This document shows, one piece after another, positions 11,671-24,990 of a stretch of 64,000 bases of DNA. The translations under genes were made by a program, and so were the position numbers. Source of the stretch: Argentina anserina (Eukaryota; Streptophyta; Magnoliopsida; Rosales; Rosaceae). Below the pieces are notes generated by a model. The model was not told the DNA's origin and did not search any database. It saw only the letters and a program-made list of their open reading frames with translations. Where the stretch lies: NCBI RefSeq assembly GCF_933775445.1, contig NC_065874.1:31814501-31878500 (forward strand), read 5' to 3'. How positions within the stretch are numbered: position 1 is the stretch's first letter; each line of letters starts with the position of its first letter.

Positions 11671-14160
11671 TATATTTGTGTGTGTGGACTCAGCAATATA
11701 TGGTTGATTTCTTGCTGTCTATAGCTAGGGCATTCCAGGCCATTTCCGGTAGATATATGCCACGCTTTGGTCCCCAACACTTAAGTGGATGCCAGGTGCA
11801 TAAATAATTAAATATATCTAATTGGTTTGGTGTTTCGATCGTTATTCGTAAGGCCAATGAAAGAGGGCTTCAGTTATAGTGCAAGGCTGCAGGCTATAAT
11901 TCAAGATGAAACCAAAGAGATCTATCATTCTTGATACGACATATTATTGACATGTTTTGTGGAATTTTAAAAATAAAGTAAATAACAAGCATGCAGCACA
12001 AAATGGCTCGCAAATGGGGTCGTGGAGAGAGATGACCAATTCCCGTGAGAAAGATTTGGAAGCATTCTGGGCAAGCCAGGGAACACAGAAGCTGATAAAC
12101 GATATGAATCGAGCATTATGTGCTTTGACGCTTTCCTGTGCTACTTTCGATAATCATCGGGTGTCCAGATCACGAGGAGATTCCCTAGTTCAATTCCTGT
12201 GCCCACACCGTTCTTAGTTTGCTATCATATCTCTTCATCTGATCATCGAGCTTCCTTGCCATGCAAAATGCAGTGTCAAATATGAATTGTCCCGCACCAT
12301 ATGGTCTATTCCCACCTTCCATGTCCGTATCATCATTACCTCTAATTATAGTGAAGGTCGGGTAAGGGCCTAATTCGATACCATGATGCAGTCCCCACGT
12401 ACGTACATGCATTTCTAATATATATTTTCAAGTACTAACTAGCTAGGCCAAGGCAAATTAACCATGATCCACTAATTATGAGTTCGAGCATATGACATCT
12501 TAGAGTATATGGGTTTAAACTTTGTAGTTATGTAGTACGTAGTGAACTTACTCGCGAGTTAATCCTTAATTAGGGTTTTAGATCCCGAATGAATGAGTTT
12601 GCAACAACCAGTAAGAATATTAATTACTCAAAGGCAATGCGCCACCGAGCCGAATCATATTGCAGTAGAACAAGTCTTCCGATACAAAGCATTGTGAAGT
12701 AACGAAAACGCACAAAGGGAAAAAAAGTAGTGCTAGAGACACCAAAAGCTCATACCAAATTTTAATCCCAAATGATGTGGCACTTGCCACCTTGTCCATA
12801 GTATTATGGCAATTAAGTTTTATTTAATTCTACACTATTTAGTTGTAAAAATATTATTGTTCTTGAAAAAAAAAAGTGAGATGATGCGTTAAATTTTAGA
12901 TGGTTTTCTACAATTATTGGGTTTATTCATATACCGCTAGTCTTCACCGTCTCCATCTCATACCACACTAAAAACTAGAAACATTGAGATGAAAAAACAA
13001 CCTGGCGGGGATTGAAATTAACAAAACAGAAGAAAATTTATGGGCATGAAATTTATTAATTAATGGAGAAGATCATTATAAGGTCAACCACACGCAACGG
13101 ACACATTGTTTTCGTAAATCAATGAACACCATGGGGGATCATGATGAAAAAGCATACTCATTTGATGAAGATATGAGTTTGTGATCTTGTTTGATTATAA
13201 GAGAGCACATATAATTCACTAAGTGATGGATGAATGAAAGCGGTGGCTGCGAAGTTTTGGATATATACATTAGGTTTTCATCAAGACATGAATTTGGGAT
13301 CTCGTGTAAACTAACCGAGCGATCTCGTTTGATTGATTAACTACATTTAATTTTCTATTTTCTCAAATCATAAAATGATGGATATATTAATACATAAAAT
13401 TAAATATAAGAATAAAAAAAAATGCCAGCTTAAATATTTGGAAGTTCATTAAGGCTGATGTGGTCAATGCCATGTCATTTGGGATAATTTTTTGATATAA
13501 AATTTTGGGATCCCTAGCATTTTACAAAAGGAAATAGAACAATTAATTAAAGAAAAGACATGAAGCTTTTTTTTTAAATGGATTTTTAATCCATAAAAAA
13601 TATTGAGAGATATACCAGCTAGTTAGCTAGCTAGGGCATGCACATTAATCAGATCCAGCATGAGTCTTTTTTTATTTTTATCAAATAACATGAGTTAGAT
13701 AATTATAGTAATTATATACTAGCTAGCCTTCTTGCATGCCAGTGTGTGCGTGCGAAAGAGCGGTTCTCGTGAGTAAAAATTAATATTTTCTCTATTAGTG
13801 TACATGAATTCGCTCTCTCACTTTCTTGTTGTTTCTTCTTACATGGAAAGAACAAATTCTTTTTGGTTATGAATTTATTTTAGTAATTTGGAAAAAAAAT
13901 AAAATTGATTCAGATGAAGTTATTCAATTTTCTTCTATTTTTCTTTTTCTTTGTCTTTTACCAAATTGTTCATGCAATAAGTCTTCCTTTTATCAAAACA
14001 GGTTTTCAAAGAAGGGTTTCAGTAATAATGTCTATTGGCAGTTCCATATGTTAAATTGCTTTAATATATATAGATTGCTGAAGTTAAAGTGTAATAATAG
14101 TAAGGAGTATTAATTACTAAATTTTCTTTGTTTGTTTCCCTGCAACTCTTGCTATCATTC
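11671..14160. other. Intergenic, AT-rich; ancestral upstream region of the bHLH-like gene
   Basis: No confident gene. A 75-codon minus-strand frame at 12412-12185 (GIELGPYPTFTIIRGNDD...) is not random-looking, but I do not recognise it. The last several hundred bases before 14160 would be the native promoter of the regulator gene whose ATG is now at 24991. Confidence 0.4.
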
Positions 14161-14170
14161 TCTATATATA
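14161..14170 (+). promoter_or_regulatory. TATA box, probable native promoter of the bHLH-like gene
   Basis: TCTATATATA lies about 20 bp before the GA tract. The (GA)n tract would have formed the 5' UTR leading to the ATG now at 24991. The chromovirus has moved this promoter about 10.8 kb away from the start codon. Confidence 0.5.
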
Positions 14171-14184
14171 ATGAGAGTCATGCA

Positions 14185-14340
<156 letters not shown>

Positions 14341-14655
14341 TAATAACCCCAATTGTTCAAACAATATTTGAGATGAAATAATTCTACAAGTTTTGAAATT
14401 CATTTAAATTGAATTTGATTTGTTTGCGTTGTTTTGAAACGAAAAACGGAAACGTTTTCGGAACGTTTATTAAGAAAAACGTTACGTTTCCGAACGGAAT
14501 TATCGACTTTTATTCCGTCGCTCGGTTGTGAAAACTTTCTTCACGGAAGTTGTAGAGCTCGTCAATACGAGTTCGTGAGTATGTGACGCGTTCGAATCGG
14601 ACGTCGGATGTAAAAGTTATTAACGTCGGAAGTTAGTTTCCGATTTGGAAACTAG

Positions 14656-14663
14656 TATAAATA
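14656..14663 (+). promoter_or_regulatory. LTR TATA box (5' LTR)
   Basis: TATAAATA followed about 40 bp later by a CT-rich leader, the normal plant promoter layout. An equivalent lies at 22388-22395 in the 3' LTR and in both reverse LTR copies (4659-4652 and 53458-53451). Confidence 0.6.
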
Positions 14664-15605
14664 GATGATTATGGAATTAGGGTTTCCATAATCAGAAACC
14701 CTTCTCTCTCTCTTCATTTCCGCCGCTCTCAACTCTCTCTCTCCCCGATTTCTTCTCTCCTCCTTCTCCGAAAATCCTCCTCTTCGATTCGCCGTCCCTG
14801 GGCCTCCGTGTCGTGCACCGCCACTTCCTACGGCATCACGAGGCCCTCCGCACCAGACCCTGAGCTCGCGCCGCCTTGTGTCGCCGCCGAGAGTCTTCCC
14901 TCCCTCTCCAAGCCTTCTGCATCTCGTCGCAACCATCGTCTCCAAGCCGTCGCGTTCCTCGTGATCGATCCCTGGAGCACCGTGTGACCTCTGCATCAAC
15001 CCTCAGGCGCACCGCAGCTCGAGTCGACGTCGCCGGCTTCCCACGCATCATCGACGACAAATCAAGCTTCTATCGTTCGAATTAGGTAAAAAACTATTGT
15101 ATTTGAACTGTTGTTGTGTGTGATTGGATGTGATGGGTTTGATTTGGGAGTTTGGATCGATTGGAGGGTGGTGGAGGAGAATCGGTGGTGAAGGGTGAGC
15201 ACCGCTGCCTTAGGCAGCGCGTGTGAGAGAGTGGGTTAGTGTAGGGGCGGTCATGGCCGTGGGGAGGGCAGAGGGGGAGAAAAGAGGGAATTTTGGGCCG
15301 GCGGTGGCGTCACACGCGCCGTGGGTGGCTTCGGCGAGTGAGCCCCACGCGCCGCCTGCCGGCGGGTGGCGCGTGTGCCCCACGCGCCGCCACGTGCGGC
15401 GGTGTGAAAATATTTTCCGATAGGGGTATTTTGGTAATTTACTGTGTAATGGTAAATGTAAAAGTAAATTTTATTTACTACGGTAAATGTAATTAATTTT
15501 TACCTTCGGTAAATGTAATTATAAATTACTTTCGGTAAATGTAAAAAGTAATTTGTAAAAGGTAATTAGTAAATTTTATTTACTGAGATTGTATTTACCT
15601 TTAAA

Positions 15606-15795
15606 CAGAAATACGTATTTAATATTTATACGTACAGAAATACGTATATAATATTTATACGTACAGAAATACGTATTAATAATTATACGTACAGAAATAC
15701 GTACTAATATATATATACGTACAGAAATACGTATTAATATTTATACGTACATGAATACGTATTAATATTTATACGTACAGAAATACGTATAAATC
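15606..15795 (+). repeat. Tandem array of about 27 bp units in the LTR
   Basis: About seven units built on ATACGTATTAATATTTATAC plus GTACAGA, with small indels between units. Repeated in the 3' LTR at about 23338-23527. Two of the three LTR differences fall inside it. Confidence 0.85.
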
Positions 15796-15939
15796 GTATA
15801 TTTGTACAGTAACCGTGAATAGTGAACCATGAACAGTAACTTCGTATAAACCAAAATTGCTGAACAGTAACCGTATATTACTGTTTTGGCATTTAAAGGT
15901 TTACGAAACGATTCTAAATTCTTTTCTTATTCTTTTAAG

Positions 15940-16004
15940 GTGATCGTTAAATCGAGGAAAGGAATTAGCATCACGAATTGTGGAATTACGCTCAAGTCAA
16001 TAAG
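15940..16004 (+). other. Putative LTR mini-exon (young element, 5' LTR)
   Basis: Preceded by a T-rich tract ending TTCTTTTAAG and followed by GTGAGTAAAATC. An upstream donor-like site, ATTAG then GTAAAAAAC, lies at 15085/15086, which would define an 854 nt intron. A matching acceptor-like TTTGAAG ends at 17533, just 3 nt before the gag ATG. Splicing is inferred from sequence conservation only. Confidence 0.4.
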
Positions 16005-17250
16005 GTGAGTAAAATCTCACTGAATTACGAATCTACCCTCGTGGTGATTCAACATTTTTACAAGTGTGTTTATCAGATGAATTACAACATGTATATAATT
16101 TTGTGGACTACATATATACAGTATAATGGTAATAAGTACATATATATATATAGTTCATTAAATTACGTACTGTTATTAATTCATTAAAAATAGTCATTTC
16201 GGTGACAGAAAAATTGTGCATGTGTGTGATTTAAATGGTACGATATGATGTGAGATTATCGTACGTAATTTTCAGGTGTTTATGAAATATGACATGTATA
16301 GGATATAGTGGACTATGTATATATTGTATAAATGGTAAATAAGTACGAATATATATAGTTTGCTATATAATATACTGTTATGATTTTTATTGTGGATATA
16401 TCGTGAAAGTTTTAAAATGTACAATATGATGTGTGATTATTGTACATGATTGATCACGGAAAATGTGAAATATTGTGATTTGTCTTCGGACGTGATGTGT
16501 GGTACAATATGATGTGAGATTATTGTACATGTGAGGCAAGTCGGAACCTAGCCTTTGGCCGGGCAAAGGTTACGATACAGTTAGAGCTCTAGTCTGTCTG
16601 CCATAGTACTGCATGAGGTAACGGGTGGTTATCTGATCATGGGTACTCAGCTTGTTTTGGATGTTGGGTGGCGGGTGGTTACCCAACATCAGCGGTATAC
16701 TAAGTGAGGGGTAACAGATGTGTACCAGCGCTCATTAGTTACCATTTTGTGAAAGTATTAGAGTAACCAGATGGGTTGCTCGTTTTCTCATGATTTTCAT
16801 TATACTGTGTTGATGTGGAGTTGTGTCTTTTATGAGACGAGAGTTATTTTCATATTTTACTCATACGAGCTGTAAAGCTTACCGGGTTTGTGTTGCAATC
16901 CCGGTGCACCAATTTCAATGGTGTAGGGGATACTTCCGCAGGTGCTGAGTAGTGGTGATTGAGTGACGACTCCGAAGACTCGAAGTCGATCGCATCCAGT
17001 CGTGGTGAGGTTCCAGCGTGGATTTTGTGTGATTTTATTTGTGAGGTTGTTGTGAGGATTATACAATTCCATTTGTTATATGTTGAATTATCATTTGGGT
17101 TTGTAATAATCGGCTTGACTGAGTTATATTTTAAACTCAGATGTGATCCGCTGCGACATTAAAATGATTTCGAATTCATTGAGATTATTTTGTGTTTAAC
17201 GATTTTAAGATTTTGAGTTTTGAAGCTCGAAATTTTAGGGTCGTTACAGT

Positions 17251-17263
17251 TGGTATCAGAGCC
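17251..17263 (+). other. Primer-binding site
   Basis: TGGTATCAGAGCC, two bases after the 5' LTR. It complements the 3' end of plant initiator methionine tRNA, the usual primer for this class. Confidence 0.92.
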
Positions 17264-17536
17264 TAAGTGCGTATTTGGCGATTATCAATATCATCCGGGA
17301 GCGATGATCCGACTGCAGGCGGGCCCCCATCACATGCTCCTCGGTATTGATATGTCGTCGGGTACGCGAGAGTGTTTTAGGAGCCATACCTAATGGTTTG
17401 GTCCTCCGAGATGTATCGTGATGATACTTCGATGATTCATCATATCCTGAAATTCCATGTTAATACCTATTGAATCTGTTTTAGTTGAATTCGAGATTTC
17501 ACAAGTATTGACTAAGTGTTTCGTTGTTTGAAGGTG

Positions 17537-20500
17537 ATGAACGGTGACAAGGGCCGAGGACAGGGCCGAGGACGGGCGAGAGGACGTGGTCGAGGTAGGA
17601 CCACGGGCCGAGTCCGCAACGTGGAGAACCTTTATGAGGAGGCTGCTCCACAGGTAGAGCGGGTAGGCCGAGGTCGAGCTAGGGCCACAGGTCGAGTCCG
17701 CAACGTGGAGAACCTCTATGAGGAGGCTGCTCCGCAGGAGGAGCAGGATGAGCCAGCTCCTGCGGTTAGAGATGACGGTCGAGTGTTGAAGTTGATCAAG
17801 GATATTAGTGCACTGTCAGCCCCGACATTTCATGGGGGACTAGATCATATGGTAGCTGACCATTGGATCGAGGGTATGGAGACTTATTTTGAGATGATAG
17901 AGTGCACAGAGATTGAGAAGAGGAAGATAGCTACATTCTTTCTCAAGGGTGAGGCTCTAGATTGGTGGAAGAGCATGAGACAGATTGTGGATGTGTCTAC
18001 ATTCACATGGGGAGATTTCACCACCATATTCCAGGAGAAGTATTTCCCAGCCTCAGTACAGGAGGACTTAGAGTTGGAGTTTCTGGCATTGGTACAGGGA
18101 GACATGACCATTAGAGAGTATGATGCTCGATTCTCGCAATTGTATCGGTATGTCAGGCCTATGGGTGCGACTGCTTTAGCTCAGAAGTATCTACGTGGGC
18201 TGAAGCAAGAGTACAAGACCATGATATCAGTCCTTTGCCTGACTTCACGGGAGCAGATATTTGAGAGTGCTATGAGTTTGGAGCAAGCAGAGAAGACTCG
18301 AGTGGGTGATGTGGGGAACAGAGATGCGAAGGGGAAAGGCAAGGCAGTCTATACAGGCAGCGAGCACTCAGGGCAGAGGGATAGGTCATGGAAGAGGCCA
18401 AGACCCCACTATCAGGCCCCGACAAGGGCACCACCCTTAGCTATCAGGGCAGCACCAGTCAGACCATTAGCAGCAGTGAGGTGTTATGGCTGCAATGAGA
18501 TGGGACATTACGCCTCCGCATGTCCGAAACCGAAGAGAGGAGGGTGCCACCGGTGCGGGCAGGTGGGGCACATAGCTCGAGATTGTACCCGACCACTTCC
18601 GGGTAGACAGGAACGGCCACAGAGACAGCTACCAGCAGGCCAAGCTAGAGTGTTCGCAGTGGGTCAGCGAGACACAGGAGTGGAAGGTACATTATCACTT
18701 TTTGACTACCTTGCTAGAGTGTTGTTTGATACGGGAGCATCGCATTCATTCATTGCTAGTTCGGTAGTGGAGTTGCTAGGATTGATTCCTACACCTCTCG
18801 GGGACGCCTTATGTGTCACTTCACCCCTTGGAGTGTCACTTGAGTTAGAGACAATCTGCAAAGCTTGTCCTATATTGATTGGGAGTAGAGAGTTCTCTGC
18901 TTCGTTGATTGTGATTCCGGACCACACTTATGATGTGATCTTGGGAATTGATTGGTTGAGACCACAGCATGCTGTGATTGACTGTTTCGACATGGTAGTG
19001 TCCTTTCATAGACCTGGAGAGCCAGTGTTTCGTTATCGTTGCCTCAAGTCCGACAACGCCATGAGATCAGGAGTTTTGGCACATGTGGAGTCAGTGGATC
19101 AGGAAGTGACTATCACAGACATTGTGGTAGTATCGGAGTTTGGTGAAGTGTTCCAAGAGATACCGGGGCTACCTCCTCGAAGAGTGGTAGATTTCTGCAT
19201 TGATGTAGTACCCGGTACAGCACCTGTGTCAAAGGCGCCATATAGAATGGGGCAGAATGAACTTAAGGAGCTGAAGGTGCAGATCGATGAGCTATTAGAC
19301 CAAGGGTTCATTAGACCTAGTGTTTCACCTTGGGGAGCACCTGTTTTGTTCGTGAAGAAGAAAGATGGTTCTCTGCGGTTATGTGTGGACTACAGAGAAC
19401 TGAACAAGGTGACCATCAAGAATAGGTATCCATTACCTAGGATTGATGACTTGTTCGATCAGCTCAAGGGTGCCACAGTGTTCTCTAAGATTGATTTGAG
19501 ATCCGGTTATCATCAACTCAGAGTGAAGGAAGAAGATATATCGAAGACAGCCTTCAGGACCCGGTATGGACATTATGAGTTTGTCGTCATGCCATTTGGT
19601 CTAACGAATGCACCAGCTGTCTTTATGAGTTTGATGAACCAAGTATTTAGCCCGTACTTGGATGAGTTTGTGGTGGTGTTTGTGGATGACATTCTGATAT
19701 ACTCCAAGACACAAGAAGAACATGTGGTGCATCTGAGAACAGTGTTGCAGACCTTGAAGGAGGCGAGACTGTATGCCAAGCTAGAGAAGTGTGAGTTCTG
19801 GAAAGAAGAGGTCAAATTCCTTGGTCATGTTGTCTCAAAAGATGGAGTACTAGTGGACCCAGCAAAGGTAGAGGCAGTGAAGAATTGGAGTCGTCCAAAG
19901 AACCCTACAGAGATACGTAGTTTCCTCGGGTTGGCAGGTTACTACAGGAGGTTTATCGAGGGGTTTTCTAGTATCGCATCTTCATTGACCAAGTTGACCA
20001 AGAAAGATACTCCGTTTGTGTGGACGAATGCATGTGAGGAAGCATTCAACAAACTAAAGACTAGACTGACCACAGCTCCAGTGTTGACGATTCCCTCTAG
20101 TGGTGGTGGCTATGTCATTTACAGTGATGCTTCACTCCAGGGTTTGGGCTGCGTGTTAATGCAGCATGGAGGAGTAGTTGCATATGGCTCGAGACAGTTG
20201 AAGATTCATGAGAAGAACTATCCGACACACGACCTAGAACTTGCGGCAGTTGTTTTTGCCCTGAAGATTTGGAGACATTACTTGTATGGTGAGAAATTTC
20301 AACTCTTTTCAGATCATAAGAGTTTGAAGTACTTGTTCTCACAGAAGGAGCTGAATATGAGGCAGAGGAGGTGGATGGAACTCCTCAAGGACTATGACTT
20401 CACATTAGAGTACCACCCGGGGAAGGCAAATGTGGTGGCCGATGCCTTGAGCAGGAAACCGAGAGGCGTAGTAGCTTCACTTATGGTCCAGGAATGGTTC

Positions 20501-22030
20501 ATGCTAGAAGCTGCATCAGAGTTTGATTTGGTGCCATCGGGAGGAGAACCAAGGGTCTTTCTTGGTAGTGTCACAGTACAACCCACATTGATCACGAGGA
20601 TCATACAGGGTCAGGCGCAGGACAGACACTCACGAGCTAAGTTGGCGGATCTAGTAGTTGATACGCTTGATGAGTGTCCTTCTGAGTGGAGAGTTGGACC
20701 CGATGGAGGGTTGAGGTTTGGGGCAAGATTGTGTGTCCCAGACTGTGATGATCTTCGAGAGGAGGTTCTTCGTACGGCACATCGTTCACGCTATACGGTC
20801 CATCCAGGGAACACCAAGATGTACAAGGACCTATGCAGACAATTCTGGTGGAACGGTATGAAGAAAGATGTAGCAGAGTTTGTATCAAAGTGCCTTACAT
20901 GTCAGCAAGTGAAAGCAGAGCATCAACGACCAGCTGGCATGTTGAAACCACTGACTATTCCTCTTTGGAAGTGGGAGCAGATATCTATGGATTTTGTGAC
21001 CGGGTTGCCTAGATCGAAGAAGGGTCACGATGCCATATGGGTGATTGTCGATCGATTGACGAAGTCGGCTCATTTTCTCCCAGTGTCGATGAAGTACTCA
21101 GTGGACGTGCTTGGGAAACTATATGTGGATGAGGTAGTGAGACTTCATGGTGCTCCAGTTTCTATTGTTTCCGATAGAGATGCACGTTTCACTTCGAAGT
21201 TCTGGGGTGGTTTGCAGAAGGCGATGGGCACCACCTTGGATATGAGTACAGCTTTTCACCCTCAGACTGATGGACAGACGGAGAGGGTGAATCAGGTGAT
21301 GGAAGACATGTTGAGAGCATGTGTGTTGGACTTCAAGGGTAGCTGGGAAGATCATTTGAGATTGATTGAGTTTGCCTACAACAACAGCTACCATTCTAGC
21401 ATCGGCATGGCACCTTATGAGGCACTTTATGGTAGACCATGTCGATCTCCGATCTGTTGGGCCGAAGTTGGTGATGAGGCACTGATGGGTCCAGAGGTGG
21501 TTCAGGAAACCACGGAGAAGATCTCGATCATTCGGGATAGAATCCGGACCGCTCAGAGTAGACAGAAGAGCTATGCAGACCTGAAGAGGAGACATGTGGA
21601 GTTTGAGATTGGTGACCATGTGTTCTTGAAGGTTTCACCTATGAGAGGTGTAGTGAGATTCGGCAAGAAGGGAAAGTTGGCACCGAGGTATGTTGGGCCT
21701 TTTGAGATACTTGAGAAAGTGGGCGAACTAGCATATCGACTAGCCTTGCCTACTAGCATGTCGGGCGTTCACAACGTCTTCCACATTTCCATGCTGAGGA
21801 AGTATGTACCAGATGAGTCACATGTGATCGATCATAGCACCATTGAAGTGAAGGAAAATGCCACTTTTGTTGTCGAGCCGGTTCGTATCCTGGATAGATC
21901 CACTAAGAAGCTACGGAGGAGAGAAGTTGGGCTAGTCAAGGTGTTGTGGAGTCACCATGATGAGGGTGATGCATCTTGGGAGCTAGAGTCAGACATAATG
22001 ACCAGATATCCACATTTGTTTGTTGAGTGA
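17537..22030 (+). CDS. Gag-pol polyprotein of the chromovirus
   Basis: Single 1497-aa frame from the first ATG (17537); the frame is open for seven codons upstream without another ATG. The N-terminus is Arg/Gly-rich with a duplicated segment ([15 protein letters not shown] twice). Gag follows ([13 protein letters not shown], about residue 110 on). Two zinc knuckles, [14 protein letters not shown] and [14 protein letters not shown], lie near residues 316-351. The aspartic protease motif FDTGASHSF is near 398, and reverse transcriptase has YPLPRIDDL and [10 protein letters not shown] near 717. RNase H ([10 protein letters not shown]) is near 863. The integrase HHCC finger is at about 1088-1135, with core D, D and E in MDFVTGL, SDRDARF and DGQTERVN at about 1152-1250. 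The C-terminus, [19 protein letters not shown], resembles the tail of a chromodomain. No stops or frameshifts, so it is potentially active. Confidence 0.96.
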   Translation: MNGDKGRGQGRGRARGRGRGRTTGRVRNVENLYEEAAPQVERVGRGRARATGRVRNVENLYEEAAPQEEQDEPAPAVRDDGRVLKLIKDISALSAPTFHGGLDHMVADHWIEGMETYFEMIECTEIEKRKIATFFLKGEALDWWKSMRQIVDVSTFTWGDFTTIFQEKYFPASVQEDLELEFLALVQGDMTIREYDARFSQLYRYVRPMGATALAQKYLRGLKQEYKTMISVLCLTSREQIFESAMSLEQAEKTRVGDVGNRDAKGKGKAVYTGSEHSGQRDRSWKRPRPHYQAPTRAPPLAIRAAPVRPLAAVRCYGCNEMGHYASACPKPKRGGCHRCGQVGHIARDCTRPLPGRQERPQRQLPAGQARVFAVGQRDTGVEGTLSLFDYLARVLFDTGASHSFIASSVVELLGLIPTPLGDALCVTSPLGVSLELETICKACPILIGSREFSASLIVIPDHTYDVILGIDWLRPQHAVIDCFDMVVSFHRPGEPVFRYRCLKSDNAMRSGVLAHVESVDQEVTITDIVVVSEFGEVFQEIPGLPPRRVVDFCIDVVPGTAPVSKAPYRMGQNELKELKVQIDELLDQGFIRPSVSPWGAPVLFVKKKDGSLRLCVDYRELNKVTIKNRYPLPRIDDLFDQLKGATVFSKIDLRSGYHQLRVKEEDISKTAFRTRYGHYEFVVMPFGLTNAPAVFMSLMNQVFSPYLDEFVVVFVDDILIYSKTQEEHVVHLRTVLQTLKEARLYAKLEKCEFWKEEVKFLGHVVSKDGVLVDPAKVEAVKNWSRPKNPTEIRSFLGLAGYYRRFIEGFSSIASSLTKLTKKDTPFVWTNACEEAFNKLKTRLTTAPVLTIPSSGGGYVIYSDASLQGLGCVLMQHGGVVAYGSRQLKIHEKNYPTHDLELAAVVFALKIWRHYLYGEKFQLFSDHKSLKYLFSQKELNMRQRRWMELLKDYDFTLEYHPGKANVVADALSRKPRGVVASLMVQEWFMLEAASEFDLVPSGGEPRVFLGSVTVQPTLITRIIQGQAQDRHSRAKLADLVVDTLDECPSEWRVGPDGGLRFGARLCVPDCDDLREEVLRTAHRSRYTVHPGNTKMYKDLCRQFWWNGMKKDVAEFVSKCLTCQQVKAEHQRPAGMLKPLTIPLWKWEQISMDFVTGLPRSKKGHDAIWVIVDRLTKSAHFLPVSMKYSVDVLGKLYVDEVVRLHGAPVSIVSDRDARFTSKFWGGLQKAMGTTLDMSTAFHPQTDGQTERVNQVMEDMLRACVLDFKGSWEDHLRLIEFAYNNSYHSSIGMAPYEALYGRPCRSPICWAEVGDEALMGPEVVQETTEKISIIRDRIRTAQSRQKSYADLKRRHVEFEIGDHVFLKVSPMRGVVRFGKKGKLAPRYVGPFEILEKVGELAYRLALPTSMSGVHNVFHISMLRKYVPDESHVIDHSTIEVKENATFVVEPVRILDRSTKKLRRREVGLVKVLWSHHDEGDASWELESDIMTRYPHLFVE

Positions 22031-22057
22031 GCTTGAATTTCGGGACGAAATTCCTTT

Positions 22058-22068
22058 AAGGGGGGTAG
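22058..22068 (+). other. Polypurine tract
   Basis: AAGGGGGGTAG immediately before the 3' LTR, the expected plus-strand priming site. Confidence 0.85.
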
Positions 22069-22070
22069 AT

Positions 22071-24980
22071 TGTAATAACCCCAATTGTTCAAACAATATT
22101 TGAGATGAAATAATTCTACAAGTTTTGAAATTCATTTAAATTGAATTTGATTTGTTTGCGTTGTTTTGAAACGAAAAACGGAAACGTTTTCGGAACGTTT
22201 ATTAAGAAAAACGTTACGTTTCCGAACGGAATTATCGACTTTTATTCCGTCGCTCGGTTGTGAAAACTTTCTTCACGGAAGTTGTAGAGCTCGTCAATAC
22301 GAGTTCGTGAGTATGTGACGCGTTCGAATCGGACGTCGGATGTAAAAGTTATTAACGTCGGAAGTTAGTTTCCGATTTGGAAACTAGTATAAATAGATGA
22401 TTATGGAATTAGGGTTTCCATAATCAGAAACCCTTCTCTCTCTCTTCATTTCCGCCGCTCTCAACTCTCTCTCTCCCCGATTTCTTCTCTCCTCCTTCTC
22501 CGAAAATCCTCCTCTTCGATTCGCCGTCCCTGGGCCTCCGTGTCGTGCACCGCCACTTCCTACGGCATCACGAGGCCCTCCGCACCAGACCCTGAGCTCG
22601 CGCCGCCTTGTGTCGCCGCCGAGAGTCTTCCCTCCCTCTCCAAGCCTTCTGCATCTCGTCGCAACCATCGTCTCCAAGCCGTCGCGTTCCTCGTGATCGA
22701 TCCCTGGAGCACCGTGTGACCTCTGCATCAACCCTCAGGCGCACCGCAGCTCGAGTCGACGTCGCCGGCTTCCCACGCATCATCGACGACAAATCAAGCT
22801 TCTATCGTTCGAATTAGGTAAAAAACTATTGTATTTGAACTGTTGTTGTGTGTGATTGGATGTGATGGGTTTGATTTGGGAGTTTGGATCGATTGGAGGG
22901 TGGTGGAGGAGAATCGGTGGTGAAGGGTGAGCACCGCTGCCTTAGGCAGCGCGTGTGAGAGAGTGGGTTAGTGTAGGGGCGGTCATGGCCGTGGGGAGGG
23001 CAGAGGGGGAGAAAAGAGGGAATTTTGGGCCGGCGGTGGCGTCACACGCGCCGTGGGTGGCTTCGGCGAGTGAGCCCCACGCGCCGCCTGCCGGCGGGTG
23101 GCGCGTGTGCCCCACGCGCCGCCACGTGCGGCGGTGTGAAAATATTTTCCGATAGGGGTATTTTGGTAATTTACTGTGTAATGGTAAATGTAAAAGTAAA
23201 TTTTATTTACTACGGTAAATGTAATTAATTTTTACCTTCGGTAAATGTAATTATAAATTACTTTCGGTAAATGTAAAAAGTAATTTGTAAAAGGTAATTA
23301 GTAAATTTTATTTACTGAGATTGTATTTACCTTTAAACAGAAATACGTATTTAATATTTATACATACAGAAATACGTATATAATATTTATACGTACAGAA
23401 ATACGTATTAATAATTATACGTACAGAAATACGTACTAATATATATATACGTACAGAAATACGTATTAATATTTATACGTACAGGAATACGTATTAATAT
23501 TTATACGTACAGAAATACGTATAAATCGTATATTTGTACAGTAACCGTGAATAGTGAACCATGAACAGTAACTTCGTATAAACCAAAATTGCTGAACAGT
23601 AACCGTATATTACTGTTTTGGCATTTAAAGGTTTACGAAACGATTCTAAATTCTTTTCTTATTCTTTTAAGGTGATCGTTAAATCGAGGAAAGGAATTAG
23701 CATCACGAATTGTGGAATTACGCTCAAGTCAATAAGGTGAGTAAAATCTCACTGAATTACGAATCTACCCTCGTGGTGATTCAACATTTTTACAAGTGTG
23801 TTTATCAGATGAATTACAACATGTATATAATTTTGTGGACTACATATATACAGTATAATGGTAATAAGTACATATATATATATAGTTCATTAAATTACGT
23901 ACTGTTATTAATTCATTAAAAATAGTCATTTCGGTGACAGAAAAATTGTGCATGTGTGTGATTTAAATGGTACGATATGATGTGAGATTATCGTACGTAA
24001 TTTTCAGGTGTTTATGAAATATGACATGTATAGGATATAGTGGACTATGTATATATTGTATAAATGGTAAATAAGTACGAATATATATAGTTTGCTATAT
24101 AATATACTGTTATGATTTTTATTGTGGATATATCGTGAAAGTTTTAAAACGTACAATATGATGTGTGATTATTGTACATGATTGATCACGGAAAATGTGA
24201 AATATTGTGATTTGTCTTCGGACGTGATGTGTGGTACAATATGATGTGAGATTATTGTACATGTGAGGCAAGTCGGAACCTAGCCTTTGGCCGGGCAAAG
24301 GTTACGATACAGTTAGAGCTCTAGTCTGTCTGCCATAGTACTGCATGAGGTAACGGGTGGTTATCTGATCATGGGTACTCAGCTTGTTTTGGATGTTGGG
24401 TGGCGGGTGGTTACCCAACATCAGCGGTATACTAAGTGAGGGGTAACAGATGTGTACCAGCGCTCATTAGTTACCATTTTGTGAAAGTATTAGAGTAACC
24501 AGATGGGTTGCTCGTTTTCTCATGATTTTCATTATACTGTGTTGATGTGGAGTTGTGTCTTTTATGAGACGAGAGTTATTTTCATATTTTACTCATACGA
24601 GCTGTAAAGCTTACCGGGTTTGTGTTGCAATCCCGGTGCACCAATTTCAATGGTGTAGGGGATACTTCCGCAGGTGCTGAGTAGTGGTGATTGAGTGACG
24701 ACTCCGAAGACTCGAAGTCGATCGCATCCAGTCGTGGTGAGGTTCCAGCGTGGATTTTGTGTGATTTTATTTGTGAGGTTGTTGTGAGGATTATACAATT
24801 CCATTTGTTATATGTTGAATTATCATTTGGGTTTGTAATAATCGGCTTGACTGAGTTATATTTTAAACTCAGATGTGATCCGCTGCGACATTAAAATGAT
24901 TTCGAATTCATTGAGATTATTTTGTGTTTAACGATTTTAAGATTTTGAGTTTTGAAGCTCGAAATTTTAGGGTCGTTACA
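22071..24980 (+). repeat. 3' LTR of the chromovirus
   Basis: 2910 bp, same ends as the 5' LTR and three substitutions from it. It stops 10 bp before the ATG of the bHLH-like gene, so its promoter (TATA at 22388) reads toward that gene through about 2.6 kb of LTR containing many upstream ATGs. Confidence 0.97.
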
Positions 24981-24990
24981 GAGAGAGGCC

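Noticed and set aside
14652..17162. Several 60-115 codon frames repeated at 22384-24894
   Set aside because: They lie within the two LTRs and are identical in both; no domain, and LTR function explains them.
17884..21759. Minus-strand frames of up to 166 codons opposite the polyprotein
   Set aside because: They are antisense shadows of the gag-pol frame with no recognisable domain.
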